A DNA stretch of 64,000 bases from Variovorax flavidus (lineage in GTDB: Bacteria; Pseudomonadota; Gammaproteobacteria; Burkholderiales; Burkholderiaceae_C), in assembly GCF_030317145.1 (NCBI RefSeq), contig NZ_JASZYE010000001.1:1178001-1242000 (forward strand). Reading direction: 5' to 3'. The notes below the pieces were generated by a model. It did not search any database. It was given only the letters and a program-made list of their open reading frames with translations, and was not told the origin of the DNA. A program made the translations under genes and the position numbers. Below are positions 30,612 through 38,447 of the stretch, in pieces; within the stretch, counting starts at the first letter, position 1; each line of letters opens with the position of its first letter.

Positions 30612-32636
30612 CTAGTACCCGTCTGACGACCGCGTGGCTGTTCCCAATTCGGCTACAGCGGCATCGAAGTCTGCTTCGGTCTCTATCCTGCGCATCGGCG
30701 GCAGCGCGGCGAGAAGGCGACGGCCGTAGCCCATGGCGACGAGGCGCGTATCGCAGATCACCAGCACGCCCATGTCGCTCTCGCGCCGGATCAGCCGTCC
30801 GGCGCCCTGCTTGAGCGCCACCGCGGCTTCGGGCAGCGAATAGTCGCTGAAGGAACTGCGCCCCTGTGATTCCAGGCGTTGGGAGCGCGCCTCGACGAGC
30901 GGATCGTTGGGCGGCGGAAATGGCAGCTTGTCGATCACGACCAGTTGCAAGGCATCCCCGGGCGCATCGAAGCCCTCCCAGAAAGAAGCCGATGCGACCA
31001 GGACACAGCCGGCACGTCCATTGATCGCCCCTTCGCGGAAGCGGTCCATCAGGACACGCTTGGGCAGTTCGCCTTGCACAAGCACTTCCGGCCGCTGGAC
31101 GGGCTCCAGGTGTTCGAACTCTTGCCGCATGGCATCGCCGATCGTCCGCAAGGCACGCAGCGTCGTCGTGAGGACGAGCGTGCGGCCGCCGAGGACGCCA
31201 GCACCGCGGGCAGCGAGCTCTGCCACCCGCTGGCTGTGCACAGGGTCGTTCGGCTTGGGGAACACGCGCGGCACGTAGAGCGCCGCCTGGCGTGCATAGT
31301 CGAACGGACTCTGAACACGCAGCACCTCGGCATCGTCGAGGCCACAGGGCTCAGTGAACCAGCGCAGCTTGGGATCGTCCCCCAGCGTGGCCGAGGTAAA
31401 GACCCATGCACGCCCCTCCTCCCCATCGTTGTCCGCATCGGACTTGAGGATGCGGGTACGCACCGCCTCGGCGATGTCGAGCGGCGACTCGATCAATCTC
31501 AGCTGGGTCCCCACGTCGACCCAGCGCACCGAGCCGGTGGGACAGGTCTCCGCAAAGCGCTTTGCACGATCCGACAGCTGCTGCGCGCGATCGTGAAGGC
31601 GAACGAAATCGGGCGAGAGCTCGCTCACCGTGTCGAGCCCTCTTGCGGCGTCCGCGAAAGCCTGCTGCAGCGTATCGAGCGCGTCCTGCCATGGGTCTGG
31701 TGCGACGCCTTCCGGTGACGCGCCGGCCCAGCGCAGCTTCGCGCCAGGGTATTGCCTGCCCACGGACAGCCGCAACTCGCGCGCCCCCCGCTCGACCCCC
31801 GCCGTCAACTCCTGCCAGTCGACCAGGCCCCGCGCATGCTGGAGCCCCGCTGCCAGCAGGTCGCGCGCAAAGTCCAGAGCCTGGCCGCTTCCGAGCTGGA
31901 CACCGAGGAACTGCACCCCGGTTTCGTTGAGCTGGTGCGCCTCGTCGAAGACGACGACCCGCACGGTCGGAAGAAGCTCCGCCATGCCCGATTCGCGTAC
32001 GGCGAGATCGGCGAAGAACAAGTGGTGGTTGATGACCACCACGTCCGCGGCCATTGCCTCCCGCCGCGCGAGATTGACGTGGCACGGCTTGAACTGGGGG
32101 CACTGAGCGCCGAGGCAGTTCTCGCGCGTCGACGTCACCAGGGGAATCAGGGGCGAGCGTTCGTCCAGACCCGGCAGCTCGGCCAGATCGCCCGTGCGAG
32201 TCGCCTTGGACCATTGCTCGATCTTCGCGAGCGTGCGCAGCGTGCCCCGTTCGGGCAACGAGGCGTCATGGCGCGCCTGATCGAGGCGGTGCAGGCATAC
32301 GTAGCTGGCGCGCCCCTTGAGCAACGCCGTTCGCACGGGCAAGCCCAGCGCGGTGACCAGCCGGGGCAGATCGCGGCCGAAGAGCTGGTCCTGCAGCGTC
32401 TTGGTGGCGGTCGACAGCAGCACGCGCTCGCCGCTCAGCAGGGCCGGCACCAGGTACGAAAAGGTCTTGCCGACGCCTGTGCCGGCCTCGACCACGAGCA
32501 CCCCGCCCTGGTCGATGGTGCGCGCGACAGCCAGCGCCATCTGGGTCTGGCCCTCGCGTTCGCGGAACTGCTCGGCGGCATGGGAGAGCACGCCGTCCTG
32601 CGCGAAAGCCTCGCGCACCTCTTGTTCGATGGACAT
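30612..32636 (-). CDS. ATP-dependent helicase, DinG/YoaA family (XPD-like)
   Basis: A 674-residue superfamily 2 helicase. Walker A is AGTGVGKT (51-58), Walker B is DEAH, and between them lie cysteines (YVCLHR, NCLGAQCPQFKPC) that should hold a [4Fe-4S] cluster as in XPD and DinG. C-terminal motifs include SASFWEGFDAPGD and QGAGRLIRRESD. Such helicases unwind 5'-overhang DNA, R-loops or damaged forks; YoaA works with HolC in E. coli, and choosing between DinG and YoaA needs alignment. The start ATG at 32636 touches the stop of the upstream YdcH-like gene. Confidence 0.92.
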   Translation of the reverse strand: MSIEQEVREAFAQDGVLSHAAEQFREREGQTQMALAVARTIDQGGVLVVEAGTGVGKTFSYLVPALLSGERVLLSTATKTLQDQLFGRDLPRLVTALGLPVRTALLKGRASYVCLHRLDQARHDASLPERGTLRTLAKIEQWSKATRTGDLAELPGLDERSPLIPLVTSTRENCLGAQCPQFKPCHVNLARREAMAADVVVINHHLFFADLAVRESGMAELLPTVRVVVFDEAHQLNETGVQFLGVQLGSGQALDFARDLLAAGLQHARGLVDWQELTAGVERGARELRLSVGRQYPGAKLRWAGASPEGVAPDPWQDALDTLQQAFADAARGLDTVSELSPDFVRLHDRAQQLSDRAKRFAETCPTGSVRWVDVGTQLRLIESPLDIAEAVRTRILKSDADNDGEEGRAWVFTSATLGDDPKLRWFTEPCGLDDAEVLRVQSPFDYARQAALYVPRVFPKPNDPVHSQRVAELAARGAGVLGGRTLVLTTTLRALRTIGDAMRQEFEHLEPVQRPEVLVQGELPKRVLMDRFREGAINGRAGCVLVASASFWEGFDAPGDALQLVVIDKLPFPPPNDPLVEARSQRLESQGRSSFSDYSLPEAAVALKQGAGRLIRRESDMGVLVICDTRLVAMGYGRRLLAALPPMRRIETEADFDAAVAELGTATRSSDGY

Positions 32637-32929
32637 CAGGCAGGTTCTTGCGGGTCGAGCAGGCGTTCGAGGCGCGCGATCTCGTCGCGCAGACCGAGAC
32701 GCCGCTTCTTCAGCCGCCGCAGAAGCAGTTCGTCGACCGGGACGACCTCGCCCAACCGGTCGATCGTGGCGTCAAGGTCCGCGTGCTGGATACGGAGTTC
32801 GATCAGCTGGCGAGAAATGGAGTGAAGATTGGAGTCCAACGGGGGCAGTGTGAAATCGGCACAACGGCGCTTCGGCCGCAGCTTGTGTTCACTCGATAAT
32901 ACGTCTTCGTCCACCTTGCACGACAACAT
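32636..32929 (-). CDS. YdcH-like (DUF465) small coiled-coil protein
   Basis: The last 65 residues (HSISRQLIELRIQHADLDATIDRLGE... to RRLGLRDEIARLERLLDPQ) form the helical hairpin of the YdcH/DUF465 family. The ATG at 32929 gives 97 residues, longer than usual, with an N-terminal stretch not resembling the family. A TTG at 32839 would give 67 residues, the normal length; neither has a clear ribosome binding site, and a TATTAT sequence near 32897 on this strand could be a promoter between them. Its stop abuts the helicase start. Function of the family is unknown. Confidence 0.65.
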   Translation of the reverse strand: MLSCKVDEDVLSSEHKLRPKRRCADFTLPPLDSNLHSISRQLIELRIQHADLDATIDRLGEVVPVDELLLRRLKKRRLGLRDEIARLERLLDPQEPA

Positions 32930-32962
32930 GAAAGACCGCGCCATCGGCGCACCAGCGCCCAC

Positions 32963-33730
32963 ATGACCCGAGGCTTTCGACTCGCCGCCGCGACCGGTCT
33001 CCACAAAGGAGATCGCCCCTACCAGCAGGACCAGGTCCTGATCATGTCCCACCCCCGTGCGCCAGGGTGCGTGCTGGGCGTGATCGCCGACGGCATGGGC
33101 GGGCGCAGCGGCGGGCGCAAGGCTTCCGACCAGGTCCTCATGACGGCGCGCCAGCTTTTCTCGCGCTACAAGCCGGGTCGCGACGAAGCCGTCGCCATGT
33201 TGCGGCACCTGCTGGAAGATGCCCACACCGTGATCAAGCTCACGGCGGTCTCCAGCGAGCAGGAGCCGCACAGCACGCTGGCCGCCTTCCTCATGAATCC
33301 CGAGGGCGATTGCGCCTGGATCCACGCCGGCGACTCGCGCATCTACCACTTTCACAACGGAACGCTGGTCAAGCGCACCAAGGATCATTCCTATGTGCAG
33401 GTGCTGGTCGACCGCGGCGAGATCAACGACGAGGAAGCCAACCTGCACCCGCAGAGCAACATCCTGCTGGGCTGCCTCGGCATGAAGTCGACGCCGCCAC
33501 CGGTTGACATCCACCTGGTCCCTCGCCTGCAGACGGGCGATGTGCTGATGGCCTGCAGCGACGGGCTATGGCACTACTTCAAGCCCGAGGAGATGGGCGG
33601 CTTGCTGGCGGATCAGTCGCCGCGTGCCGCCGTCGAACTGCTGGTCGCCGAAGCGCGTCGCCGCGCGCACGGGACCGGCGACAACATTTCGATCGTCGTC
33701 CTGAAGCTCGAACCACTGCCCGCAGACTGA
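32963..33730 (+). CDS. PP2C-type serine/threonine protein phosphatase
   Basis: A 255-residue metal-dependent phosphatase with the PP2C motifs in order: GDRPYQQDQV (metal Asp), IADGMGG (metal Asp-Gly), GDSRIYHF, ACSDGLW and GTGDNISIVVLKL. No membrane segment or kinase domain is attached, so it acts in the cytoplasm. Such Stp-like enzymes oppose Hanks-type kinases, but no kinase, FHA or type VI secretion gene is nearby. It is divergent from the YdcH-like gene with a 33-bp gap. Confidence 0.9.
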   Translation: MTRGFRLAAATGLHKGDRPYQQDQVLIMSHPRAPGCVLGVIADGMGGRSGGRKASDQVLMTARQLFSRYKPGRDEAVAMLRHLLEDAHTVIKLTAVSSEQEPHSTLAAFLMNPEGDCAWIHAGDSRIYHFHNGTLVKRTKDHSYVQVLVDRGEINDEEANLHPQSNILLGCLGMKSTPPPVDIHLVPRLQTGDVLMACSDGLWHYFKPEEMGGLLADQSPRAAVELLVAEARRRAHGTGDNISIVVLKLEPLPAD

Positions 33731-33748
33731 GGGCCGGGCGCGATCCCG

Positions 33749-34453
33749 TCAGCGGGTTGCCGGAGCCGCCGGCGGAATTGCGGGTGCCGGCGCTGACGGC
33801 GCGGGCGACTCCCCAGGCGTCGGCAAGGGCGCCGAGCGCGGCTTGGTCCTTGAAGCGTTCCGCTTCTCGAGTTCAGCCCTATGTTCCTCCGCCTTCTGCA
33901 GCCTTTGTTCGTACTCCGCACGCGCCGCCGGCGCATCGGCCCGGCGCTGGGCTGCCTTGGCCTGCTCCTCGGCGTGCGCGCGTTGCTTCTCGTCGAACTG
34001 GCGTCGCTTCTGGGCTGCTTCGGACTCCGCTTGCAAACGACCAGCCGCGTGATCGGCGGCGCGCTGCTCGCGGTCCTGCTGCGACTTCAGCGCTTCGTCC
34101 CGCTTCGCTTGCGAATCCTGTGCGCGCTGGTCCGCCTTCTGCTGTTCGAGCTTGTCGAGTTCCGCGGCGGCCCGCCGCTTGCGCTCGAAGTCGTTCATCG
34201 CCGCTTCCTGACGCTTGATGTCGTCAGTGGCCGCGCGGCGACGGCGACGGCTGTCCTGCAGGCAGTCCTCGACCGCGAATTTCTTGTAGCAGGCGGCCTG
34301 TTCAGTGGCGTAGCGGGCGTCGACCGCACTTCGCTCCTGCGCCAGGCGGGCCCGTTCCACATCGAAATTGGCGCTGCCGGTCGTGGCGCTGGACTGCGCC
34401 CAAAGGGGCAGCGCGGCCAGCCCGGTCAGCAATGCAAGGACGATGTTCTTCAT
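33749..34453 (-). CDS. Exported coiled-coil protein, unknown
   Basis: A 234-residue protein: signal peptide (NIVLALLTGLAALPLWAQ), then from about 30 to 200 a long charged helix rich in Arg, Glu, Gln, Ala and Lys (many RRR, EQQK and AEEQAK runs), and a Pro/Ala-rich tail. Two cysteines in AACYKKFAVEDCLQD near residue 55 may form a disulfide. I do not recognise a named family. Its start overlaps the zapE stop by 4 bp (ATGA), so it is translated with zapE. A periplasmic envelope or division role is possible from context only. Confidence 0.75.
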   Translation of the reverse strand: MKNIVLALLTGLAALPLWAQSSATTGSANFDVERARLAQERSAVDARYATEQAACYKKFAVEDCLQDSRRRRRAATDDIKRQEAAMNDFERKRRAAAELDKLEQQKADQRAQDSQAKRDEALKSQQDREQRAADHAAGRLQAESEAAQKRRQFDEKQRAHAEEQAKAAQRRADAPAARAEYEQRLQKAEEHRAELEKRNASRTKPRSAPLPTPGESPAPSAPAPAIPPAAPATR

Positions 34454-35547
34454 GTAAGGCGGGTATCGACGACACGGCGTTCGAGCGCGAGGAATTCGGC
34501 CGACTGCATTTCGTTGAGGCGGGACACGGTTCGCGGAAACTCGTGGGCCAACGGCCCCTCGGTGTACAACGCCTCGGGCGGCACTTCGGCAGACATGATC
34601 AGCTTCACGCGTCGATCGTAGAACACGTCCACGAGCCATGTGAAACGGCGTGCTTCCGAGGCCATCCGCACGGGCATGTACGGCACGTCCGACAGCAGCA
34701 CCGTATGGAATTGCGTCGCGATCTCGAGGTAGTCGTTCTGTGAACGCGGACCGCCGCACAACGTCTTGAAGTCGAACCACACCACGCCCCCGGCCTTGCG
34801 CCGCGCATGGATCTCGCGCGACTCGATGTGGAGGACCGGATTCTCGTCGGCGCTTTCGGCCAGCCGCTCGAAGGCCTTGCGCATTTCCTTGTCGGCAGCA
34901 GCACCATTGGGCGTGAGATAGAGCCTCACCTGCTCCAGCGTTCGGCGGCGGTAGTCGGTGCCGTTGTCGACGCTGATGACCTCGAGCCGCTCGTTCAAGA
35001 GCGCGATGGCGGGAAGGATGCGGTCACGGTGCAGGCCGCCCGGATACAGATCGTCCGGCTTGAAGTTCGACGTGGTGACGAAGCCTACGCCGTTCTCGAA
35101 CAGCGCCACCAGGAGCCGGTGGAGGATCATTGCATCGGTGATGTCGGCGACGTGAAACTCGTCGAAGCAGATCAGCCGATAGCGCTTGGCGATGCGCCGC
35201 CCGAGTTCGTCCAGCGGATTGACCGTGCCCTGAAGGTCGGCCAGCTCGCGGTGCACCTCCCGCATGAACTCGTGGAAGTGCAGACGCGTCTTGCGCCGCA
35301 GCGGGACTGCGTTGTAGAAGCAGTCCATGAGGAAGCTCTTGCCCCGACCGACGCCGCCGTACATGTAGACCCCGCGAGGGATCTCAGGCCGGTTGATCAG
35401 CTTCTTGAAGGCGTTGGAACGCTGGGCCTTGTAGTCGGCCCATTCGCTCGCGCAGCGGTCGAGCGCCTCCACGGCGCGCAGCTGCGCGGGGTCGCTCTGG
35501 AACCCCCGGGCAGCCAGCTCCGCGTCATAGGCCTGGCGGACGCTCAC
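34450..35547 (-). CDS. zapE: Cell division ATPase ZapE (AFG1-like)
   Basis: A 365-residue AFG1-type AAA ATPase: Walker A GGVGRGKSFLMD, Walker B CFDEFHVADITDAMIL, and an arginine-rich C-terminal part. ZapE stabilises the FtsZ ring late in division, especially under stress. The start is GTG at 35547, 3 bp after the lpdA stop, so it rides on the 2-oxoglutarate dehydrogenase transcript, as I recall for related genera. The coiled-coil gene follows with a 4-bp overlap. Confidence 0.92.
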   Translation of the reverse strand: MSVRQAYDAELAARGFQSDPAQLRAVEALDRCASEWADYKAQRSNAFKKLINRPEIPRGVYMYGGVGRGKSFLMDCFYNAVPLRRKTRLHFHEFMREVHRELADLQGTVNPLDELGRRIAKRYRLICFDEFHVADITDAMILHRLLVALFENGVGFVTTSNFKPDDLYPGGLHRDRILPAIALLNERLEVISVDNGTDYRRRTLEQVRLYLTPNGAAADKEMRKAFERLAESADENPVLHIESREIHARRKAGGVVWFDFKTLCGGPRSQNDYLEIATQFHTVLLSDVPYMPVRMASEARRFTWLVDVFYDRRVKLIMSAEVPPEALYTEGPLAHEFPRTVSRLNEMQSAEFLALERRVVDTRLT

Positions 35548-35550
35548 GGA

Positions 35551-36978
35551 TCAGAAGTTCAGCGTGCGCTTGTCGACTGCCAGGGCAGCTTCCTTTGTCG
35601 CCTCCGACAGCGACGGGTGCGCGTGGCAGATGCGTGCGATGTCTTCGGCGCTGGCCTTGAACTCCATGGCCACGACGGCCTCGGAGATCAGTTCGCTGAC
35701 CATCGGCCCGACCATGTGCACGCCGAGAATCTCGTCCGTGACCGCGTCGGCCACGAACTTGACCATGCCGGTCGTGTCGCCCAATGCGCGAGCGCGGCCG
35801 TTCGCGAGGAACGGGAAGCTGCCCGCCTTGTAGGCACGGCCGCTTGCCTTGAGTTGCTGCTCGGTCTGGCCGACCCACGCGATCTCGGGCGAGGTGTAGA
35901 TCACCCACGGAATGGTGTTGAAGTTGACGTGCCCATGCTGGCCCGCAATCCGCTCCGCCACCGCGACGCCCTCTTCCTCGGCCTTGTGCGCGAGCATCGG
36001 GCCGCGCACCACGTCGCCGATGGCCCATACGTTCGGCAGGCTGGTCTTGCAGTCGTCGTCGACCACGATCGCGCCACGCTCGTCGAGCTGGAGTCCCACG
36101 GCTTCGGCGTTCAGGCCGATGGTGTTGGGCACGCGGCCGATCGAGACGATCAGCTTGTCGACCTCGAGCGACTGCGCGCCGCCCTTGGCATCGGTGTAGG
36201 CGATGCTGACGCCCTTCTTGCCCGACTTGACCTCGCCGACCGTGACGCCGAGTTCGATCTTCAGGCCCTGCTTGTCGAATGCCTTCTTCGCTTCCTTGGC
36301 GATCTGCTCGTCCACCGCGCCGAGGAAAGTCGGGAGGGCTTCGAGCACCGTCACCTCGGAGCCGAGACGGCGCCACACCGAGCCCATCTCGAGGCCGATC
36401 ACGCCGGAGCCGATCAGCGCCAGCTTCTTGGGCACGCCGCCGATGCGCAAGGCGCCGTCGTTCGAGAGGATGTTCTGCTCGTCGAACGGAGCGCCCGGCA
36501 AGGCGCGCGCGTTCGAGCCCGTCGCGATGATGATGTGCTTGCCGCTGATGCTTTCTTCAGCGGCGCCTGCCACCTTGATCTCGTAACCGCCGTCCGCGGC
36601 CTTCGCGAAGGAGCCGCGGCCATGGAAGAACGCCACCTTGTTCTTCTTGAACAGGTAGACGATGCCGTCGTTGTTCTGCTTCACGACGGTGTCCTTGCGC
36701 GCCAGCATCTTCTCGACATCGAGGCCCAGGCCTTCGATCTTGATGCCATGGTCGGCGAAGCTGTGCGCGGCGTGCTCGTAGTGCTCCGACGATTGCAGCA
36801 GCGCCTTCGAAGGAATGCAGCCGATGTTGGTGCAGGTGCCGCCCAGCGCCGGGCCGCCCTTGGCGTTTTTCCACTCGTCGATGCAGGCCACGTTGAAGCC
36901 GAGCTGCGCCGCGCGGATGGCCGCGATGTAGCCACCGGGGCCACCGCCGATGACGATGACGTCGAATTGTTTGCTCAT
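35551..36978 (-). CDS. lpdA: Dihydrolipoyl dehydrogenase (E3)
   Basis: A 475-residue flavoprotein: FAD-binding [19 protein letters not shown], the redox disulfide Cys49/Cys54 in [15 protein letters not shown], an NAD-binding Rossmann fold around [18 protein letters not shown], and the C-terminal dimer domain with the catalytic His-Glu region (HAHPSLSE). It re-oxidises the lipoyl group of OdhB. It follows odhB after 146 bp and precedes zapE by 3 bp. Confidence 0.95.
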   Translation of the reverse strand: MSKQFDVIVIGGGPGGYIAAIRAAQLGFNVACIDEWKNAKGGPALGGTCTNIGCIPSKALLQSSEHYEHAAHSFADHGIKIEGLGLDVEKMLARKDTVVKQNNDGIVYLFKKNKVAFFHGRGSFAKAADGGYEIKVAGAAEESISGKHIIIATGSNARALPGAPFDEQNILSNDGALRIGGVPKKLALIGSGVIGLEMGSVWRRLGSEVTVLEALPTFLGAVDEQIAKEAKKAFDKQGLKIELGVTVGEVKSGKKGVSIAYTDAKGGAQSLEVDKLIVSIGRVPNTIGLNAEAVGLQLDERGAIVVDDDCKTSLPNVWAIGDVVRGPMLAHKAEEEGVAVAERIAGQHGHVNFNTIPWVIYTSPEIAWVGQTEQQLKASGRAYKAGSFPFLANGRARALGDTTGMVKFVADAVTDEILGVHMVGPMVSELISEAVVAMEFKASAEDIARICHAHPSLSEATKEAALAVDKRTLNF

Positions 36979-37021
36979 TGAGTATTCCGTTTCAGTTTTT
37001 CAGGCCGCACGGACCTGGCGT

Positions 37022-37124
37022 CTTTCGCAAGACACCGTGGAACCGGCTTTTGCCGGGCCACCGGTGTCGCCCCCGGCTGGGGGTAGGCGAAGCGACACGA
37101 AGTGCGCGCAGCCTGGGAGCGAGC
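37022..37124. repeat. Inverted-repeat element between odhB and lpdA
   Basis: GACACCG (37031-37037) and CGGTGTC (37062-37068) are the outer arms of an imperfect 17-bp hairpin that closes on CCGGC/GCCGG. It is followed by CCCCGGCTGGGGG and then a stretch (AGGCGAAGCGACACGAAGTGCGCGCAGCCTGGGAGCGAGCT, 37084-37124) of a type I recall as a repeated intergenic sequence in Comamonadaceae. No gene lies here. It may act as an RNA-stabilising or attenuating element in the odh transcript. Confidence 0.5.
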
Positions 37125-38396
37125 TCAGATATCAAACAGGAGGCGCGCAGGATCTTCCAGCGCCTCCTTCATGGCGACCAGGCCCAGGACGGCTTCGCGG
37201 CCGTCGATGATGCGGTGGTCATAGCTCATCGCGAGGTAGTTCATCGGGCGAACGACGACCTGGCCGTTCTCCACCACCGCGCGGTCCTTGGTCGCGTGCA
37301 CGCCCAGGATGGCCGACTGCGGCGGGTTGATGATCGGCGTCGATAGCATCGAGCCGAACACGCCACCGTTGGAGATCGAGAAGGTGCCGCCGGTCATCTC
37401 TTCGATGCCCAGCTTGCCGTCGCGCGCCTTGGCGCCGTACTCGGCAATCTTCTTCTCGATGTCGGCAAAGCTCATCTGGTCGGCGTTGCGCAGGATCGGC
37501 ACCACCAGGCCGCGCGGCGAACCGACTGCGATGCCGATGTCGAAGTAGCCGTGATAGACGATGTCATTGCCGTCCACCGAAGCGTTGAGCACCGGATACT
37601 TCTTGAGCGCGTGCACCGCTGCCTTCACGAAGAAGCTCATGAAGCCGATCTTGACGCCGTGCTCCTTCTCGAACTTCTCCTGGAAGCGCTTGCGCATTTC
37701 CATCACCGGCGCCATGTTCACCTCGTTGAAGGTGGTCAGGATGGCGTTGGTGGACTGCGATTGCAGCAGGCGCTCGGCGATGCGCGCGCGCAGGCGGCTC
37801 ATCGGAACGCGTTCTTCCGGACGGTCGCCCAGGTCGGGCGAACCGGCCGGCGAAGCGACGTGCGGCAATGCCGTCTTGGGGGCACCGGTCGGAACCGGCA
37901 CGGGTGCTGCGACCTTCGCGGTCGCGCCCGAAGCGACGGCGCCGAGCACGTCGCCCTTGGTGACGCGGCCATCCTTGCCGGTGCCGGCAACGTCGCCGGT
38001 ACTCAGCTTGTTGTCCGCGAGCAGCTTGGCCGCGGCGGGCATCGCCACGTCGGACTTCGAACCGCCGGTGGCGGCAGCAGCAGAAGCCGGCGCTGCCGCG
38101 GCAGCAGCAGGCGCCGCGGCGGGTGCAGCGGCCGGCGCGGCTGCGCCCGCCTTGCCTTCGGTGTCGATCTTCGCGATGAGCTGGTCGGCCACGACGGTGG
38201 CGCCGTCGCCGGCGACGATCTCGGCCAGCACGCCGGCGGCCGGGGCCGGCACTTCCAGCACGACCTTGTCGGTCTCGATCTCGATCAGGATTTCATCGAT
38301 CGCAACGGCTTCGCCGGGCTTCTTCTTCCACTGGAGCATGGTGGCTTCGGCCACGGACTCGGACAACTGGGGGACTTTGACTTCAACGATGGACAT
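37125..38396 (-). CDS. odhB: 2-oxoglutarate dehydrogenase E2, dihydrolipoyl succinyltransferase
   Basis: A 423-residue E2: one lipoyl domain with the lipoyl-lysine Lys44 in [10 protein letters not shown], an Ala/Pro-rich linker, the E3/E1-binding domain ([32 protein letters not shown]), a second linker, and the acyltransferase domain ending [13 protein letters not shown] with the catalytic His and Asp. It passes succinyl groups to CoA in the TCA cycle. It sits 51 bp after odhA. Confidence 0.96.
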   Translation of the reverse strand: MSIVEVKVPQLSESVAEATMLQWKKKPGEAVAIDEILIEIETDKVVLEVPAPAAGVLAEIVAGDGATVVADQLIAKIDTEGKAGAAAPAAAPAAAPAAAAAAPASAAAATGGSKSDVAMPAAAKLLADNKLSTGDVAGTGKDGRVTKGDVLGAVASGATAKVAAPVPVPTGAPKTALPHVASPAGSPDLGDRPEERVPMSRLRARIAERLLQSQSTNAILTTFNEVNMAPVMEMRKRFQEKFEKEHGVKIGFMSFFVKAAVHALKKYPVLNASVDGNDIVYHGYFDIGIAVGSPRGLVVPILRNADQMSFADIEKKIAEYGAKARDGKLGIEEMTGGTFSISNGGVFGSMLSTPIINPPQSAILGVHATKDRAVVENGQVVVRPMNYLAMSYDHRIIDGREAVLGLVAMKEALEDPARLLFDI

Positions 38397-38447
38397 GTTT
38401 GATGTGCTCCGCTTCGTGTTTCTTATGCAGGTAAATGTGAGTTCTTC

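Noticed and set aside
37022..37124. Insertion sequence between odhB and lpdA
   Set aside because: Inverted repeats are short and there is no transposase or target duplication in the 146 bp.
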